Positions 51,457 to 62,400 of a DNA stretch of 64,000 nt are shown in pieces. The notes beneath the pieces were generated by a model that was not told the origin of the DNA, ran no database searches, and saw nothing but the letters and a program-made list of their open reading frames with translations. The stretch spans positions 22,581,001 through 22,645,000 of the forward strand of contig NC_053422.1 in assembly GCF_016859285.1 (NCBI RefSeq), in the 5' to 3' direction. The translations under genes were made by a program, and so were the position numbers. The stretch is from Xiphias gladius (taxonomy: Eukaryota; Chordata; Actinopteri; Istiophoriformes; Xiphiidae). Numbering within the stretch: position 1 is the stretch's first letter; each line of letters starts with the position of its first letter.

Positions 51457-53647
51457 GTAAATTATTAAAACTAGCTAACAGCATGCTCGCATAATGAGTG
51501 TTTTCTTTTCGCGGCTCAACGAAAATTCGAACATGTCTGCGACCTAGAGCTACCCAAGACAAGACAGCTCGTTTGTAGGACACAGCACGGTTTTATGGAG
51601 ACTGTTTCTCGTAACTATAATACACAGACCTTAAGTTGATATGCGATTCGTTTTCTACAGGGGAATACCTTTTCGCTGCAGTGTCAACGAGCGTTCCTTA
51701 GCTGGCCAGCAACCATTTCGGTGACTGACTGGGATCAGCCACAGATTGTGTTTCTAACAGTAGGTCACTCAGAGAGTTGTGGCCCATCAGCTCAAGCCGT
51801 GCTGGGAACCGACCCCGCCATCTACAGTAGGCGTATCTTTATGTACGAGGGGCCTCTTGCCGCTCGGCTGAGGCAGCTAATCGCTGCGCTTGCTGATCCC
51901 GACTGCCCGCAGGTCCCCGGTTCTTACGACACTACATCATGTGATTCTCAGTGGACTTGGATAATCCTCCCCACTGCCTCGCAAAGACTGGCAATTTCAC
52001 AACTCCTAGTAGAAATGGAAAACCGGTGGTACATACCTCTCAAGCCGTCCGTTTTCTCTAGCTAACAGGCAGGCCCCTGTCCATGAGAACTCCTCCATCA
52101 CCATCCCACGGATGATGCAACATGGCGAAGCTGGAGGAAGTGAGGTTAATTTCGGGTCCAGGATGTCAATTCTTTCTCCTTACTAGACTAATCTGCAAAA
52201 AACCCAACACCTCGAAACATATTCGTCATTGCCCAACTGGTGAAAGGTGAAAACGGGATTAAATTTATGTTTTTATGCATCACCGTACTGCAAAAGATGT
52301 TGTTATCACAGACTGATGCTATGTAAAGCTGTGCAAGGATGGAATTTTCTTTTTAGTGAGACAAATATAAACAAACTGAAGCTGTGCAGCAAAAACTGAA
52401 AATATCACTTCCAGGGCTTTTTAGACTTTGAGCCACTTGCGAGAAGTATTAGTTTTACATAGGCTTAGCGGTTAAAACTTGACATTCAAATTGTACTTCA
52501 ATGGGCAGTTGGGTACCATAAACTCATACAAGTCACTCACTCCAAGTGGCCTATTTGTTAGGGGCCCCTTTATGATCCAGTGCAAACCAATAAAACAATC
52601 CTCTTTTTGTGTACCCTGAGATTGTGTCAGAGAGGTGTTGTTCCAATTCTAGCCATTTTGGAGGGCATAGTCAGTGGTTGCGTTTGATTTTGTTTCCTTC
52701 TATTGACAGGCGTTTTTTTTTTGTAAAATTACATTTCCGTATCTATTTGTTCACCGTGACTGCGTCTGTCTCTCTACAGAGCATGTGGTGGTTGCTGTGC
52801 CGGTCGCGGTGGTTGCAGCGGTCGGAGGCTTCCTGGTCAGCCATTACCTGAGTGGGCGGAGCTGTAAAAAGGGCCTGGTGAACACTTCAATCAGCAAAGA
52901 CAGTCCCAAAGTGGTCCACAGCTTCGACATCGAGGACATCGCTACCAAGGCCGTGTACTGCCGCTGCTGGAAGTCAAAAAAGGTCAGGCCTCGGCACCTT
53001 GGGTCTGAAGCACTGGTACCTGCAGTTTAGCTTAGCGTTTGAGTAAGAGTTACTGAACTTTCTAAACCAGTGAATCAACTTATCAGGGGTCAAAAATTCC
53101 CTTAATTTGTGTGCAATTAAAAGTCCCACTGCTGTGTGTGGTCAGACTTTCACCTGCAACACTAATGGCCACATCCCAGTCAGTGATATCATAGCCAGGT
53201 GTTTGATAGATCTCATACTGAAATGTTAAAGTCCTCAAGAGGAAGAGGACTCATTTGCATAAACAAGATCCACAATTTGCCTCACGGACAGAATAAATAC
53301 ATAACAAGTTTCAGACATAGTTTAGCTCTGAAAAGTTGAATGTTTAAGATGAAAGTGACCCTCATTCACCTTAAGTGTTAAGGAATATGGCGAACATGTC
53401 CACTCAAAGGCATCTTATGTACCGCTGTTTCCATGCCACAGCTCTCACGCGACATCAGGGAGACTGGATCGCGTGTTTCGTATCGTAAAGTACAAAAGGC
53501 TTAAAGTTGATAAGAGCAGGTTTTGTTTTCTTCTGACGTGCTGCGATCTCGTTGCAGTTCCCCTACTGTGACGGAGCCCACACCAAACACAACGAGGAGA
53601 CCGGGGACAACGTTGGACCGATCATCATCCAAAAGAAGGACGCTTAG
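51369..53647 (+). CDS. cisd1: CDGSH iron-sulfur protein, mitoNEET (CISD1)-like, 3 coding exons
   Basis: Outer-mitochondrial-membrane 2Fe-2S protein of the NEET family, anchored by an N-terminal helix with the cluster domain facing the cytosol. Exons 51369-51456, 52780-52982, 53558-53647; all GT-AG, phases 1 and 0, 126 aa (human CISD1 108). Order: proline-rich N-terminus 1-29; hydrophobic helix about 31-53 ([20 protein letters not shown]); CDGSH domain with ligands C90, C92, C101 and H105 in [16 protein letters not shown]; end [19 protein letters not shown]. The lysine equivalent to human K55 is kept (K73). [14 protein letters not shown] is the CISD1 form (CISD2 has HNKHNELTGDNVGP). The N-terminus and membrane helix are diverged from CISD1, so this may be a separate paralogue. 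Exon 1 is inferred from phase and a GTAAAT donor. Confidence 0.9.
51661..52065 (+). CDS. Unrecognised open frame behind a splice acceptor, in cisd1-like intron 1
   Basis: A frame of 134 codons plus stop opens exactly after the strong acceptor TTTTCTACAG (51651-51660) and closes with TAA at 52063-52065. It is not low-complexity: all residues are used, with pieces such as [40 protein letters not shown] and [20 protein letters not shown]. The first ATG is at 51841. Reading from the cisd1-like exon 1 donor (phase 1) does not enter this frame, so it would need another upstream exon, internal initiation, or be non-coding. I do not recognise the protein. It could be an exon of an unannotated gene, a decayed retrocopy, or chance. 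Confidence 0.3.
   Translation, partial: GNTFSLQCQRAFLSWPATISVTDWDQPQIVFLTVGHSESCGPSAQAVLGTDPAIYSRRIFMYEGPLAARLRQLIAALADPDCPQVPGSYDTTSCDSQWTWIILPTASQRLAISQLLVEMENRWYIPLKPSVFSS
52780..52982 (+). CDS. cisd1: cisd1-like exon 2 (membrane helix and first Fe-S ligands)
   Basis: Encodes [20 protein letters not shown] to [11 protein letters not shown]; includes [14 protein letters not shown], matching DNPKIVHAFDMEDL of CISD1. Donor AAG|GTCAGG. Confidence 0.95.
53558..53647 (+). CDS. cisd1: cisd1-like exon 3 (CDGSH end)
   Basis: Encodes [20 protein letters not shown] then PIIIQKKDA and TAG. Holds ligands C101 and H105. Confidence 0.96.
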   Translation, partial: FPYCDGAHTKHNEETGDNVGPIIIQKKDA

Positions 53648-54478
53648 AACAGCCAATCACAGAAATCCGCCCTCCGTCGACTTCTCATGCAGCCGCCCCC
53701 CAGTTTGTCCAGTTGTTTACCGTCATCATTAACAGTGTCACACTGAGGGTTAATGTTATGACACTGCTACAGTCGAACAGTGGATATTCTTCATAGCCCA
53801 GAACAGAGACTCAGAAAGTGCAGAATATGTTACAGATTTTGATTTCCGACATTCCACCCTGTTCCTGCATTAGATGATATGACTTTGAAATCAAAGGTCA
53901 TTTGAGGAGAGATAAGGGAGGGACTTTGACAGTCAGCACAGTCAGAAATGGAGGTATTGTGTCCGCAGTTGCATTTTGACGTAATTAACAAAAAGGATAT
54001 GGTCACTGAAACCTCCCCATCTGGTGTCTGCTGTGTCCCCTTCCTTCTCGAGTCCTCAGGCGTGGAGCAGGTGGTCGGAACGTGAGGACCTGGCCGCTCT
54101 TTTCCTCAGTCAGTCCAGTGTTTCATTGGAATTCAGCACAGGCCTTATATTTAAATCCACAGCCCAGCGTCTGAGCACACACAACACCCGCATGAATGTT
54201 ACGTGTTCTAATTTTTGCACAAAGAGCTGCGTAGTCAGAGGAAAGAGGAGTTTAGCTTGTCTTAAATGAAATAATAATCTCCAGTCTTGCGACCTGTTGA
54301 AACACTATCTGCTCTTCGTAACCAGTTGCTGTCTGCTTTCTGAGGAAACTGTTGTATTGAATCTGTGAATTGTTCAAAGGTTAAATCTGCTTATAAAGGA
54401 TATATTTTGCTTTTTCATCAGATTTATTTTCTACTGGCTGCGGTGTGTCTGACTCGATTTACTGTTCTGTATATTGTG

Positions 54479-54484
54479 AATAAA
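54479..54484 (+). terminator. cisd1: Poly(A) signal, cisd1-like
   Basis: AATAAA 830 bases after the stop, followed by TGTTGAGTGATCTGATTTGTG, a GT-rich downstream element. Confidence 0.6.
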
Positions 54485-54499
54485 CCTGTTGAGTGATCT

Positions 54500-54704
54500 G
54501 ATTTGTGGGCCTCACTTATTTTTAGGGAGGCGTTTCTTGCCGCGGCGCCCAGGGGCCAAACTCTACATTTGTTTGTTTTTAACCACAGGATCAAATGTAC
54601 CTAATTTAACCACTTCACCTCTTAGCAGAGAGGCAGAGCAGTGTGTTTATGGATTAACAGTGGACAGGGATAAGTAAACAGGGCCGTGTGGTGACTGCAG
54701 CGGG

Positions 54705-54741
<37 letters not shown>

Positions 54742-55070
54742 CGAGCTAGGCCTGGGCTGGGGGTGAGGGGGGCTGCCGTGCTGCAGTGTCCACCAGCACC
54801 AGTGGCCATTTTAAGATGCGGCAGTATTTGTGGTGACCACTAGAAGACGCTGTGTTTACACGGATAGTCCAGGCCAGGCAGTGTACGCGAGTACGGTGGG
54901 CCCCTGCTCCCACAGTGACACGCGCGCGCGCACGCACACACACAGAGACAGACATGCACGAGGTATCTGGCTGCGTGCCAGATGCAACGGAGGACTCTCA
55001 TAAAAGGTGGAGTGGACTCGACCATCGCCGTGTGAGGAGTCACCTTTCACAGACACAGCTAGACGGAGTG

Positions 55071-55118
<48 letters not shown>

Positions 55119-56160
55119 GACGGTGTCTCTGCTGCGTGGACAACACTTACGTTGTACGTGCTTAAAAACCAGAAGAACATCAGCGTGTAGGCTGCTCATG
55201 ATAAAAAAGGCTAACATACTCTGACTAGCTAGCCGGCTCGGGTGTCGCTTTCCTGAGCCACTGTGTTTGGTCGACTGGTGGAAATGTATTTTGATCCTAT
55301 AGTTATTTAATTATTCGCTTTCTTTGTTTGTTTTTTAAAATTGTTTTTAAGCGTAGGCGACTTCATAATGTCGACTCTATGTGACACTGAAGCCCAAACA
55401 CTGAGTTTAGCCTCCATTATGTATGAATAACAGTAGCAACAAGTGTAAGGGAGAGGTATAGCCCGAGCCATAGGCTCCTGGCGTGGATGGAAAACAAAAC
55501 TAAAACGCCTAACAGTTATTTAGGTGTTCATTTTCCTGCTGTTGTTATCTTTCTTTCTTGTTTTGTTTTTTTTTCGTGGTATATTTTTTACGTAGTTTTA
55601 ATCATCAGTATATATCACCCTGCCCGGAACCTTCTGGCTAAATCTGACACGTTTACATCTCATTGATTTTCGATGAATATGTCTTGTTGGGTTTTTTTTG
55701 TGTGTGTTTTGGGGTTTTTTTTTTATTCAGTCGAGTTAATTAAAAACACACAGAGGTGTAATTCGACTTCTGCTCCACAGAGTCTAGACCCCCGTTTTGT
55801 CAACGCGTAGCCCCAGTTTACAGGAAGTATGAAAGACCAGAGATACTTGGCAAAGGCCTTAAACCCAGTTTACTGATAGGAAGATTAATACGCATTGTCG
55901 TAACATGAGACTGCTGTAATGGATAATCAACGACGATTTCCTGATTTAAAAAAAACAAACAAACAGGCAAAAAATATTATAATAAGCATTTAATGACTCG
56001 CTTCAACAGGAAGGTCGTCCATGGACCTGTTGATATTTAGAGGTTTTTAATCTTTATAATATTATTCATGAATATACAGTTCTCAGTTTAGTTGATCAAT
56101 AAGCACAGTATCTCTAGCATCGATCATAAAATGAGGGTACTCGGTGTTTCCGGTTAATCG
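54500..56160. other. Intergenic, cisd1-like to cxxc5-like
   Basis: Microsatellites at 54.7, 54.9 and 55.1 kb, then AT-rich sequence with T runs (55561-55575, 55680-55730). No coding exon recognised. Confidence 0.5.
55073..55116. repeat. (CA)n microsatellite
   Basis: About 21 CA units in the cisd1-like/cxxc5-like intergenic region; (GT)(GA) and CG/CA runs occur nearby at 54703-54740 and 54920-54946. Confidence 0.95.
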
Positions 56161-56720
56161 TTTCCACCTAAAGCCCACGTTGCTCGGCACACCGAGTGCA
56201 ATGGACGAGTCGGGCCGACGGACATTCCCCGCTGGCCCTCGCCGGCCGCCCTACAGTGTTCATATCGACAGCCGCCCGTGCACGTTGAGCCGTTCCTCTG
56301 GATAGTGAGGGGTCGCTCTGACCGCGGTCTCGGCTGCAGAGTCCACTTCGCATTTTGAGCGACGCCCCCAAATTCCGTGCAGAGTGTTTGCAGACCCTCC
56401 GGGACGGAGAGGTGGAGGAGGAATCGGCAGCTCCGCCGTCCGTATACGCTACAATCACCACGCCATTAGTTAATGACTTCATCATATCTTTGACAGGAGA
56501 GTTTGGACCGTATCTAGAAGGTAAGGGGAGACGTTTTGCCAACACTTCCGGTCGATATTCGCTGTTTTTGTTTTGTCGCCTTTTCCTGCGCGCAGCGCCG
56601 TGTCGCAGCGACCACTCGGACTGTGGTCAGCTCGCCGTGGCGTCGGTCGAGCACCGTCTTCTTAGGTAACCTCAGCCACGGCGAAATGATCGATCGGGCG
56701 CCACGATCGACCCGTTAAAA
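56160..56720 (+). promoter_or_regulatory. CpG-rich region, probable cxxc5-like promoter and first exon
   Basis: Dense CpG stretch upstream of the coding exon, with a consensus donor AG|GTAAGG at 56519-56524 and an open frame leading into it from 56322 without an ATG. Joining to 57353 gives a stop within three codons, so it fits a non-coding first exon better than a coding one. Confidence 0.4.
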
Positions 56721-57352
56721 GGTTTACACGCTTGCCCTGTTACAACGTATATGTCCCGTGTTTAATCGGTGGAATAGTTTTTCTAAAAATGTGGACACGG
56801 AATATAGCCTGGTCTTTTTTTATCCACAGCAACCGCATCGTTGCGCACCTCGCTCCTCGTCGTCGATACCAGACAAAAGACAGCCCTGTTTTTTTCCGGT
56901 CCACTATTTAGTCTTTCTCCGTTGAGCTTAAGCTTTGGCTGGCACACATAACAGCAGTCGTCAAAATGTATTTGAAAAGCGCGCTCCACATTTGACCTGC
57001 GCATATGCGCATATCTTTGCATATTGTTGTCGCTCTGTTATTGATTGCATTGATATACCGTGAAATTCTTAAAGGGATACTGCCTCCTGTATGCGGAAAT
57101 CACTGGCAAGCCATGCACCGTGCCTGGTAGATGGCTCTGTCCATCTAATTTCAAGCTGTTTTGTTTTCTAAATCTATATACATATATGTTATTTTTGTTT
57201 TTAAGCACTGATTCTCCGATACAGTGTGTAGTGGCTGAGAAATTTCTTCCAGTCTTATCTCCTCTTGTTTACTCTCTTTCTGTTTTTGTCTCACCAACAT
57301 TTCTATTCTTAACCTTCCTCTCTTCATCCCCTATTCATTTCTAGCTCTCCAG

Positions 57353-57479
57353 GACTCTGAGGCTGCTGCAGAGAATGGGAATAGGGACACAGGCCAAGGC
57401 TTGCCATTTTGGCTGAAGTAACAGCAGGACGGTTGTCAACCCCGCATCGGCGTCAATCCCCTTCTCCCTCACCTCTCCT

Positions 57480-57521
<42 letters not shown>

Positions 57522-57553
57522 AGGACAGACACCCCCCACGCACAGCCACTGCT
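57353..57553 (+). other. cxxc5-like 5'UTR part of the coding exon
   Basis: Acceptor CTCTCCAG ends at 57352 after a pyrimidine-rich tract, so the coding exon probably starts at 57353. The leader contains a (CA)n repeat, 57480-57518, ending 35 bases before the ATG. Confidence 0.55.
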
Positions 57554-58447
57554 ATGTCCACCGCCGTAGACATCGCTGGCCCTTCCTCCCCAGATCAGGC
57601 CCACAGCAGCGCTAAAATCCCCAATGAGCCACTGAGACCCAGCCTAAAGCGCTCCAACCACCCCTACAGCCTCTCCCATTACATCTCCACCCCTGCCCCG
57701 GCCGTGGACGTCAAAGGCCTGATCCAGCCCTCCCCGGCCCAGCAGCGGGCCGCTCAGCCTGCACACACTAAGCCTCGCCGGGCCCCCTCCTGGCCAGACA
57801 TGTGGGAGTCGCCCAGCGGGCTCCACCTGGCCCATGCCGCAGAGCTGCTAATGCGCGCTGGGCTTCTGGCTCTGACACCCGCCACCACAGAGCAGGCCAG
57901 CCTGGGTGCGCAGAGCAGCCAGCCACCCAAAAGGGAGGCTGCGGAGGCAAAGGGGGGAAAGGGGGACGGAGAAGGAGGTGCGTCTGGGCCTGAGGAGGAG
58001 GAAGAGGACTCCTCTGGATGTGGCACTGACTTCCAACCCTTCCTGGGTGCCTGGTTCCCCTTCAGCCCCGCTCTGTTCCCCCTGGCGGGTTTCCAGATGG
58101 GGGGAGGCCACTGGAGAAGCGCGGCCATGGGAGCTGAGGGCATCGAGGGGCTGGTGGCCGAGGGCTACTCTCCTGGCTCTCTGGGCACGGGCAGCGGAGG
58201 CAGGAGGAAGAGGAAGAGATGCGGGGAGTGCGTACCTTGTCGGCGTCAGACGAACTGCGAACAGTGCAGCAGCTGCCGCAATCGCAAGAGGGGACACCAG
58301 ATCTGTAAATACAGAAAGTGTGAGGAGCTGAAGAGGAAGCCAGGAGGTCCTGGGTTTGAGAGCAGAGTGTCTGGGTTTGATCTAAGGGGGTCCGACTTTA
58401 CTTTGGGTCTGGCACAGGAGAGAAGCAACGGAGCCTTGGATGGATAG
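57554..58447 (+). CDS. cxxc5: CXXC zinc-finger protein, CXXC5-like, divergent
   Basis: Nuclear protein with a CXXC zinc finger that binds CpG-containing DNA; CXXC4/CXXC5 also restrain Wnt signalling by binding Dishevelled. One-exon coding region, 297 aa. The eight zinc ligands are C223, C226, C229, C235, C238, C241, C251 and C256, in [18 protein letters not shown] and [32 protein letters not shown] and [17 protein letters not shown] align by eye with CXXC5 (SEPLNKSLRRS..LSHY; DFPYLGAFPINPGLF). Odd points: the KTGHQI motif that binds Dishevelled reads KRGHQI, and the protein ends GALDG instead of the AFRWF(Q/F) tail shared by CXXC4 and CXXC5. An in-frame TAA at 57419 precedes the ATG, so the start is firm. 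Acidic run EEEEED near residue 150. Confidence 0.9.
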   Translation: MSTAVDIAGPSSPDQAHSSAKIPNEPLRPSLKRSNHPYSLSHYISTPAPAVDVKGLIQPSPAQQRAAQPAHTKPRRAPSWPDMWESPSGLHLAHAAELLMRAGLLALTPATTEQASLGAQSSQPPKREAAEAKGGKGDGEGGASGPEEEEEDSSGCGTDFQPFLGAWFPFSPALFPLAGFQMGGGHWRSAAMGAEGIEGLVAEGYSPGSLGTGSGGRRKRKRCGECVPCRRQTNCEQCSSCRNRKRGHQICKYRKCEELKRKPGGPGFESRVSGFDLRGSDFTLGLAQERSNGALDG

Positions 58448-58980
58448 TAATGCTTGTGGTGGCAGCATTTGTCAGAGGATCCTTGTTGGATGATTGTTGA
58501 GGAGCTGCAGTTTGATAAAAACACACGGGTGTCAACCCAAAGTTAACATGCTCAGACTGTGGTTCAAAGATCTTCAGATCTTGTGTTTAGTGAGGAGCTG
58601 CAGCTCTGTTTAAGAATGTCCACACTCGTTCCCATCCTTCCTTTTGACAATCAGTGAAATGGAGAGGAGAGAGAGAAGGATACCAATGTGTGTCAATATT
58701 TAGATGACGACAAAAATGCTGTAAATAGCCTGTAAATATCTGGAAAACAGTATGTCTTTTTTACATCCCTTTCCAGTTTGGATGTGTTGTGTTTCAACAT
58801 TCAAAAAAAAAAGGAGCCAAATGTTTTGTTTCTAATGGGGAGTTTTGATTCTGTTGTTCTGACGTCACTGCATCAGTAAGAAATGAATGAGTTCAGCCTA
58901 GGCTAAATTATTTCATGTGCAACTTGTACTGTATAGCTCTGTTTGCCCTTTTGAAATAAAAAGAAATTGGCCATGTGCAC
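58448..58980 (+). other. cxxc5-like 3'UTR with poly(A) signal
   Basis: Short 3'UTR ending with AATAAA at 58955-58960, followed by a GTG-rich stretch. Its closeness shows that no further coding exon is needed, supporting the GALDG end of the protein. Confidence 0.6.
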
Positions 58981-59469
58981 TTGTCTACAGGCTGGGTTTA
59001 TACTATGACTGTGCGTGTGTGTGTGTGTATTTTCATATTTAATTGGGTGTATGTGTCTGTTTGCAGCCATGTTTCTGCTTGTACGCGCACACGTGTGTTT
59101 GTGTGTGTGTGTGAGGTTGTGTGGATTATGAGTCACCTAATGGTGTGGCTGAGAGCCTTATCGCAACCCCACAGACACACACGCAAACACACCTCCACGC
59201 TGCCTTGGCAAGTCCAGTGCATGCACTCGAACACACCTAACCTGACATGCACGCATAATCACAAACACTCTCTCCTCTGTTCACACACTGGCGCAATTTC
59301 CCTTTTTTATTCACAAGTATAGATCCTATACAGACACACACACACACACACATTATAAGCCAAACACGCAGCCAGCTACAGGGTGGGTTTTTGCTTGTTG
59401 CCGTAACGATGGCTGATGTGATAAGACCTTCTTCCTCGGCGCCACACTCCAGGGGACCGCAGGGAAGAC

Positions 59470-59483
59470 GTAACCATGGCAAC
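59470..59483. promoter_or_regulatory. Perfect RFX X-box palindrome
   Basis: GTAACCATGGCAAC matches the X-box consensus GTNRCC-N(0-3)-RGYAAC with both half sites intact. It sits in a CpG-containing, non-repetitive stretch (59391-59560) 500 bases past the cxxc5-like 3' end. Confidence 0.5.
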
Positions 59484-59499
59484 GGCCGGCCCGAGGTGT

Positions 59500-62400
59500 C
59501 ACGCTATAATTGGGCCACGGCTGCACTTCCTGTGCGCCTTCAGTCAGGGGGATCGCAGAGGGACTGTGTGTGTGTGTGTGTGTGTGTGCATCTGTGGGGG
59601 TGGGGGGGTTGTGTGTGTGTGTGCATGTGAGTGTGTGTGTGTGTGTCTGTGCATGTTTGTCAGGCAGGCAGAGAGAGAGGCAGAGAGAAAGCACAGCACG
59701 CCAGCCAACGCAGGACACTGCCAACTCATGGAGAAAAGCAGTGAGCACCAACATCATGCTATTACAACGCTCCCACTGAATGAGAAACACACAGTCTTTT
59801 AGTTAAAGTCCACAGTCTAGTGTTTCTTCATCTCCCAGACAAAGGGGGAATTTCAAATTCTTGGATTTGCAGCTTTCTTTTTCTCCACCCCTCTCTCTCT
59901 TCTGTGCCTTTCTAGTGATTTGGAGCTTAATCCCCCCTCCCTGTTCTCGTCACGCATGCACACACACGCACGCACGCACACGCGCACAAACACACACACA
60001 CACACACACCGGAAATCTGTGTCACCCGCTGCCCAGCAGGTCCAGTGACTCCCTGAACGCCTGCAGTCTGGCTCGACTGGCCTGCAAGATGGCAGGAGAG
60101 AAAGGGAGGAGGAAGGGGGGAGGGATTGAACGGAGGACAGAGAAGAGGAGGAGGGGGGAGGGTTGAGAGAGAGTTGGGGGAGTGGGGGAGGAGAAGGAGG
60201 AGGGGGTGGAAAGCGGATCTGGGGGGGGGGGGTAAGGGGGGTAAGAGAGAGTGGGTGAAACTGGGAGAGATGAAAAGCAGGCCACAGGGGGAGAGAAAAG
60301 AGAAAGAGAGACATTCAGGGAGGAGGCCCGGGAGATGGACGGCAGGGGATGAAGATAACGTGGCCCAAACAAAGAGAGAAGGAGAGATGAGCGTGTGATC
60401 CAGCGAGTGGAGTGATGGAGGCTGACTGAAATGCAGCGAGACATGGAGACCGGGGTTAATGACGGATGCATTGTCCAGATAACTGGTGTCTGCCGTCACA
60501 GACCCCCGTGGAGTTTACATATGTTACAGCACCAGTGGCCCTGCCCACTCCGGAGAAAAAACTCCTCTCACACACACTGCAGTGGAACAACCTGCCAGCC
60601 CAAGGCAACCTGCACTGGAGCTGGGCGGACCCTCACTCACGAGCCAGACCTTTGAAATTTTGGCCACTGCGTCTGCTCGGAGACACTGTGTCTCATTGTG
60701 AATTTTTTCTCCCTCCATTGGCAGTATCCCCAGTGTTAGAAAATGTCTAACAGCTCTGCAGAAACAGCATCTTTCTGAGATCACTCCTCATTACGCCTCT
60801 GTTATCCATTTGTGTTCACTTTTATAGACATGGAAAACATGCTCCTCCCAAACTGAAACACAATGGTCTCCTACAAACTTGAAAAGCTCTGGCTCATCTG
60901 CCCTCAGGTTATATTTTGGTGACACTGAGGTCGAAGGGGACTCTTGACCCTTGACCCTTTAAGCTGTTAAAGGTGGATTCAAATAGACCAACTTCCAAAA
61001 ACAGCTCCATCCATCTCTGGTTTGCGTTCATGCTACGAATGAACAACGAGCGCAAAAACCGTTCAATAGTATTAAGATTAAACATGTAACTAAGAGTCTC
61101 TGTGTAATAAATGACTGTCATGGACTGCTATCAGCCTAACCCCAAGCATAGTCATAAAACGTAGAACAAAAAAAAAATTAGTTCTGAAAACATTGTCACA
61201 TTTTGATCCTAAGGCTGGTTTACTTGGTGTTCGTTTTCAGAGGTAATGTGTACACAAAATTCTGTTAATCTTTAGCTTGCTGCTGATCTTTAAAAAAAGG
61301 CCCAGTGGTTCCAGGAAGTTAGGCAAAGCACAGTGATAAAGTCTGTCCGCCTGCAGTGATATTTCATCACAGCTTCTTTTCACACCACCTCATGATGTGG
61401 AATAAATTGTTGCCATTCAGCATCGAGCTAGAGGCCACTTGTGCTGCTGAATTTGCATGTTTCCCACCTTTTAATCAGAGCAGCACATCATGAACAAAGC
61501 TGTAATGTCAAATACACGACATCTTTAACTTTGATTTTTATGTTATTTCAGTCTTCTGGAAAAATATGAATGAATCAAATAAATTGTGATCAATGATATT
61601 AATTCACAGCACTAGCTATCTAACCAATTTTGAAATGTTATACAATATTCATTTGCCTCATAATCTCAAAAACATAAGAAAAAAAACAGCTGGAATGATT
61701 GTATGCGGATTCACAATGCAGGCTATTAAGAAAAGCATAAATAAAGCATTTTCACACAATACTTTCTATATCCTTTTAGGTATCCTGCAGGAATGTTTAC
61801 TGACACTGAGCTAATCTTTTTCTAATGTATTCTCTTCTGATCCCAGTACAGTTGCTGATTCTAAATGCTCAAACTGGGACATGCCAAATCCCATTTTAGT
61901 GTTTAACTGGTTTAAAAAAAAAAAACATGCTAGTGGCTCTGTGAGGCTGTGCTTGGGCATAACAGTGCATAACAGTGCTTACAGCTAAATGCTAATGTCA
62001 TCATGCTAACATTGACAATGCTAACATGGTGATGCTACGCAGGAATAATGTTTACCATGTTCATCATCTCCGTTTACTGTGTTAACATGCTAATATTAGC
62101 AAATTAGCACAGAACATAACATACAGCTGGGCAAAATCTTTTTTTAAGCTCTGCTTAGTTTCCTGGGTTTGCAGAGAAACTCCACCAGTTTTAATCACAA
62201 AAGTCAGTTTACCAGTCATGAGTTTTCAGCCTCTGGAAACAGTTGCGTGTCGACCGAGTCTCTGGGGGAGTTTTGCCATGACCAGAGAAACCGACTGACA
62301 AAATAACCCTGGTGATGTCATCAAGACTATACATTTTTTCATAGAGTTTCAAAGATGTAAGTGTTTACCAGGAGGGCCTGACAGAAAGATGGCCTTGGTT

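Noticed and set aside
52132..52260. Small frame [12 protein letters not shown]... after the unexplained open frame
   Set aside because: 42 codons only, no matching donor phase for cisd1-like exon 2, no recognised similarity.
57754..58331. Open frames on the other strand and in other frames across the CXXC gene
   Set aside because: Shadows of a GC-rich coding exon; only the 57554-58447 frame has the zinc-finger signature.
59853..60499. Three overlapping minus-strand frames rich in Pro, Ser and Leu (up to 190 codons)
   Set aside because: Produced by a purine-rich GGGGGAGAG tract; low complexity, no splice sites or domain.
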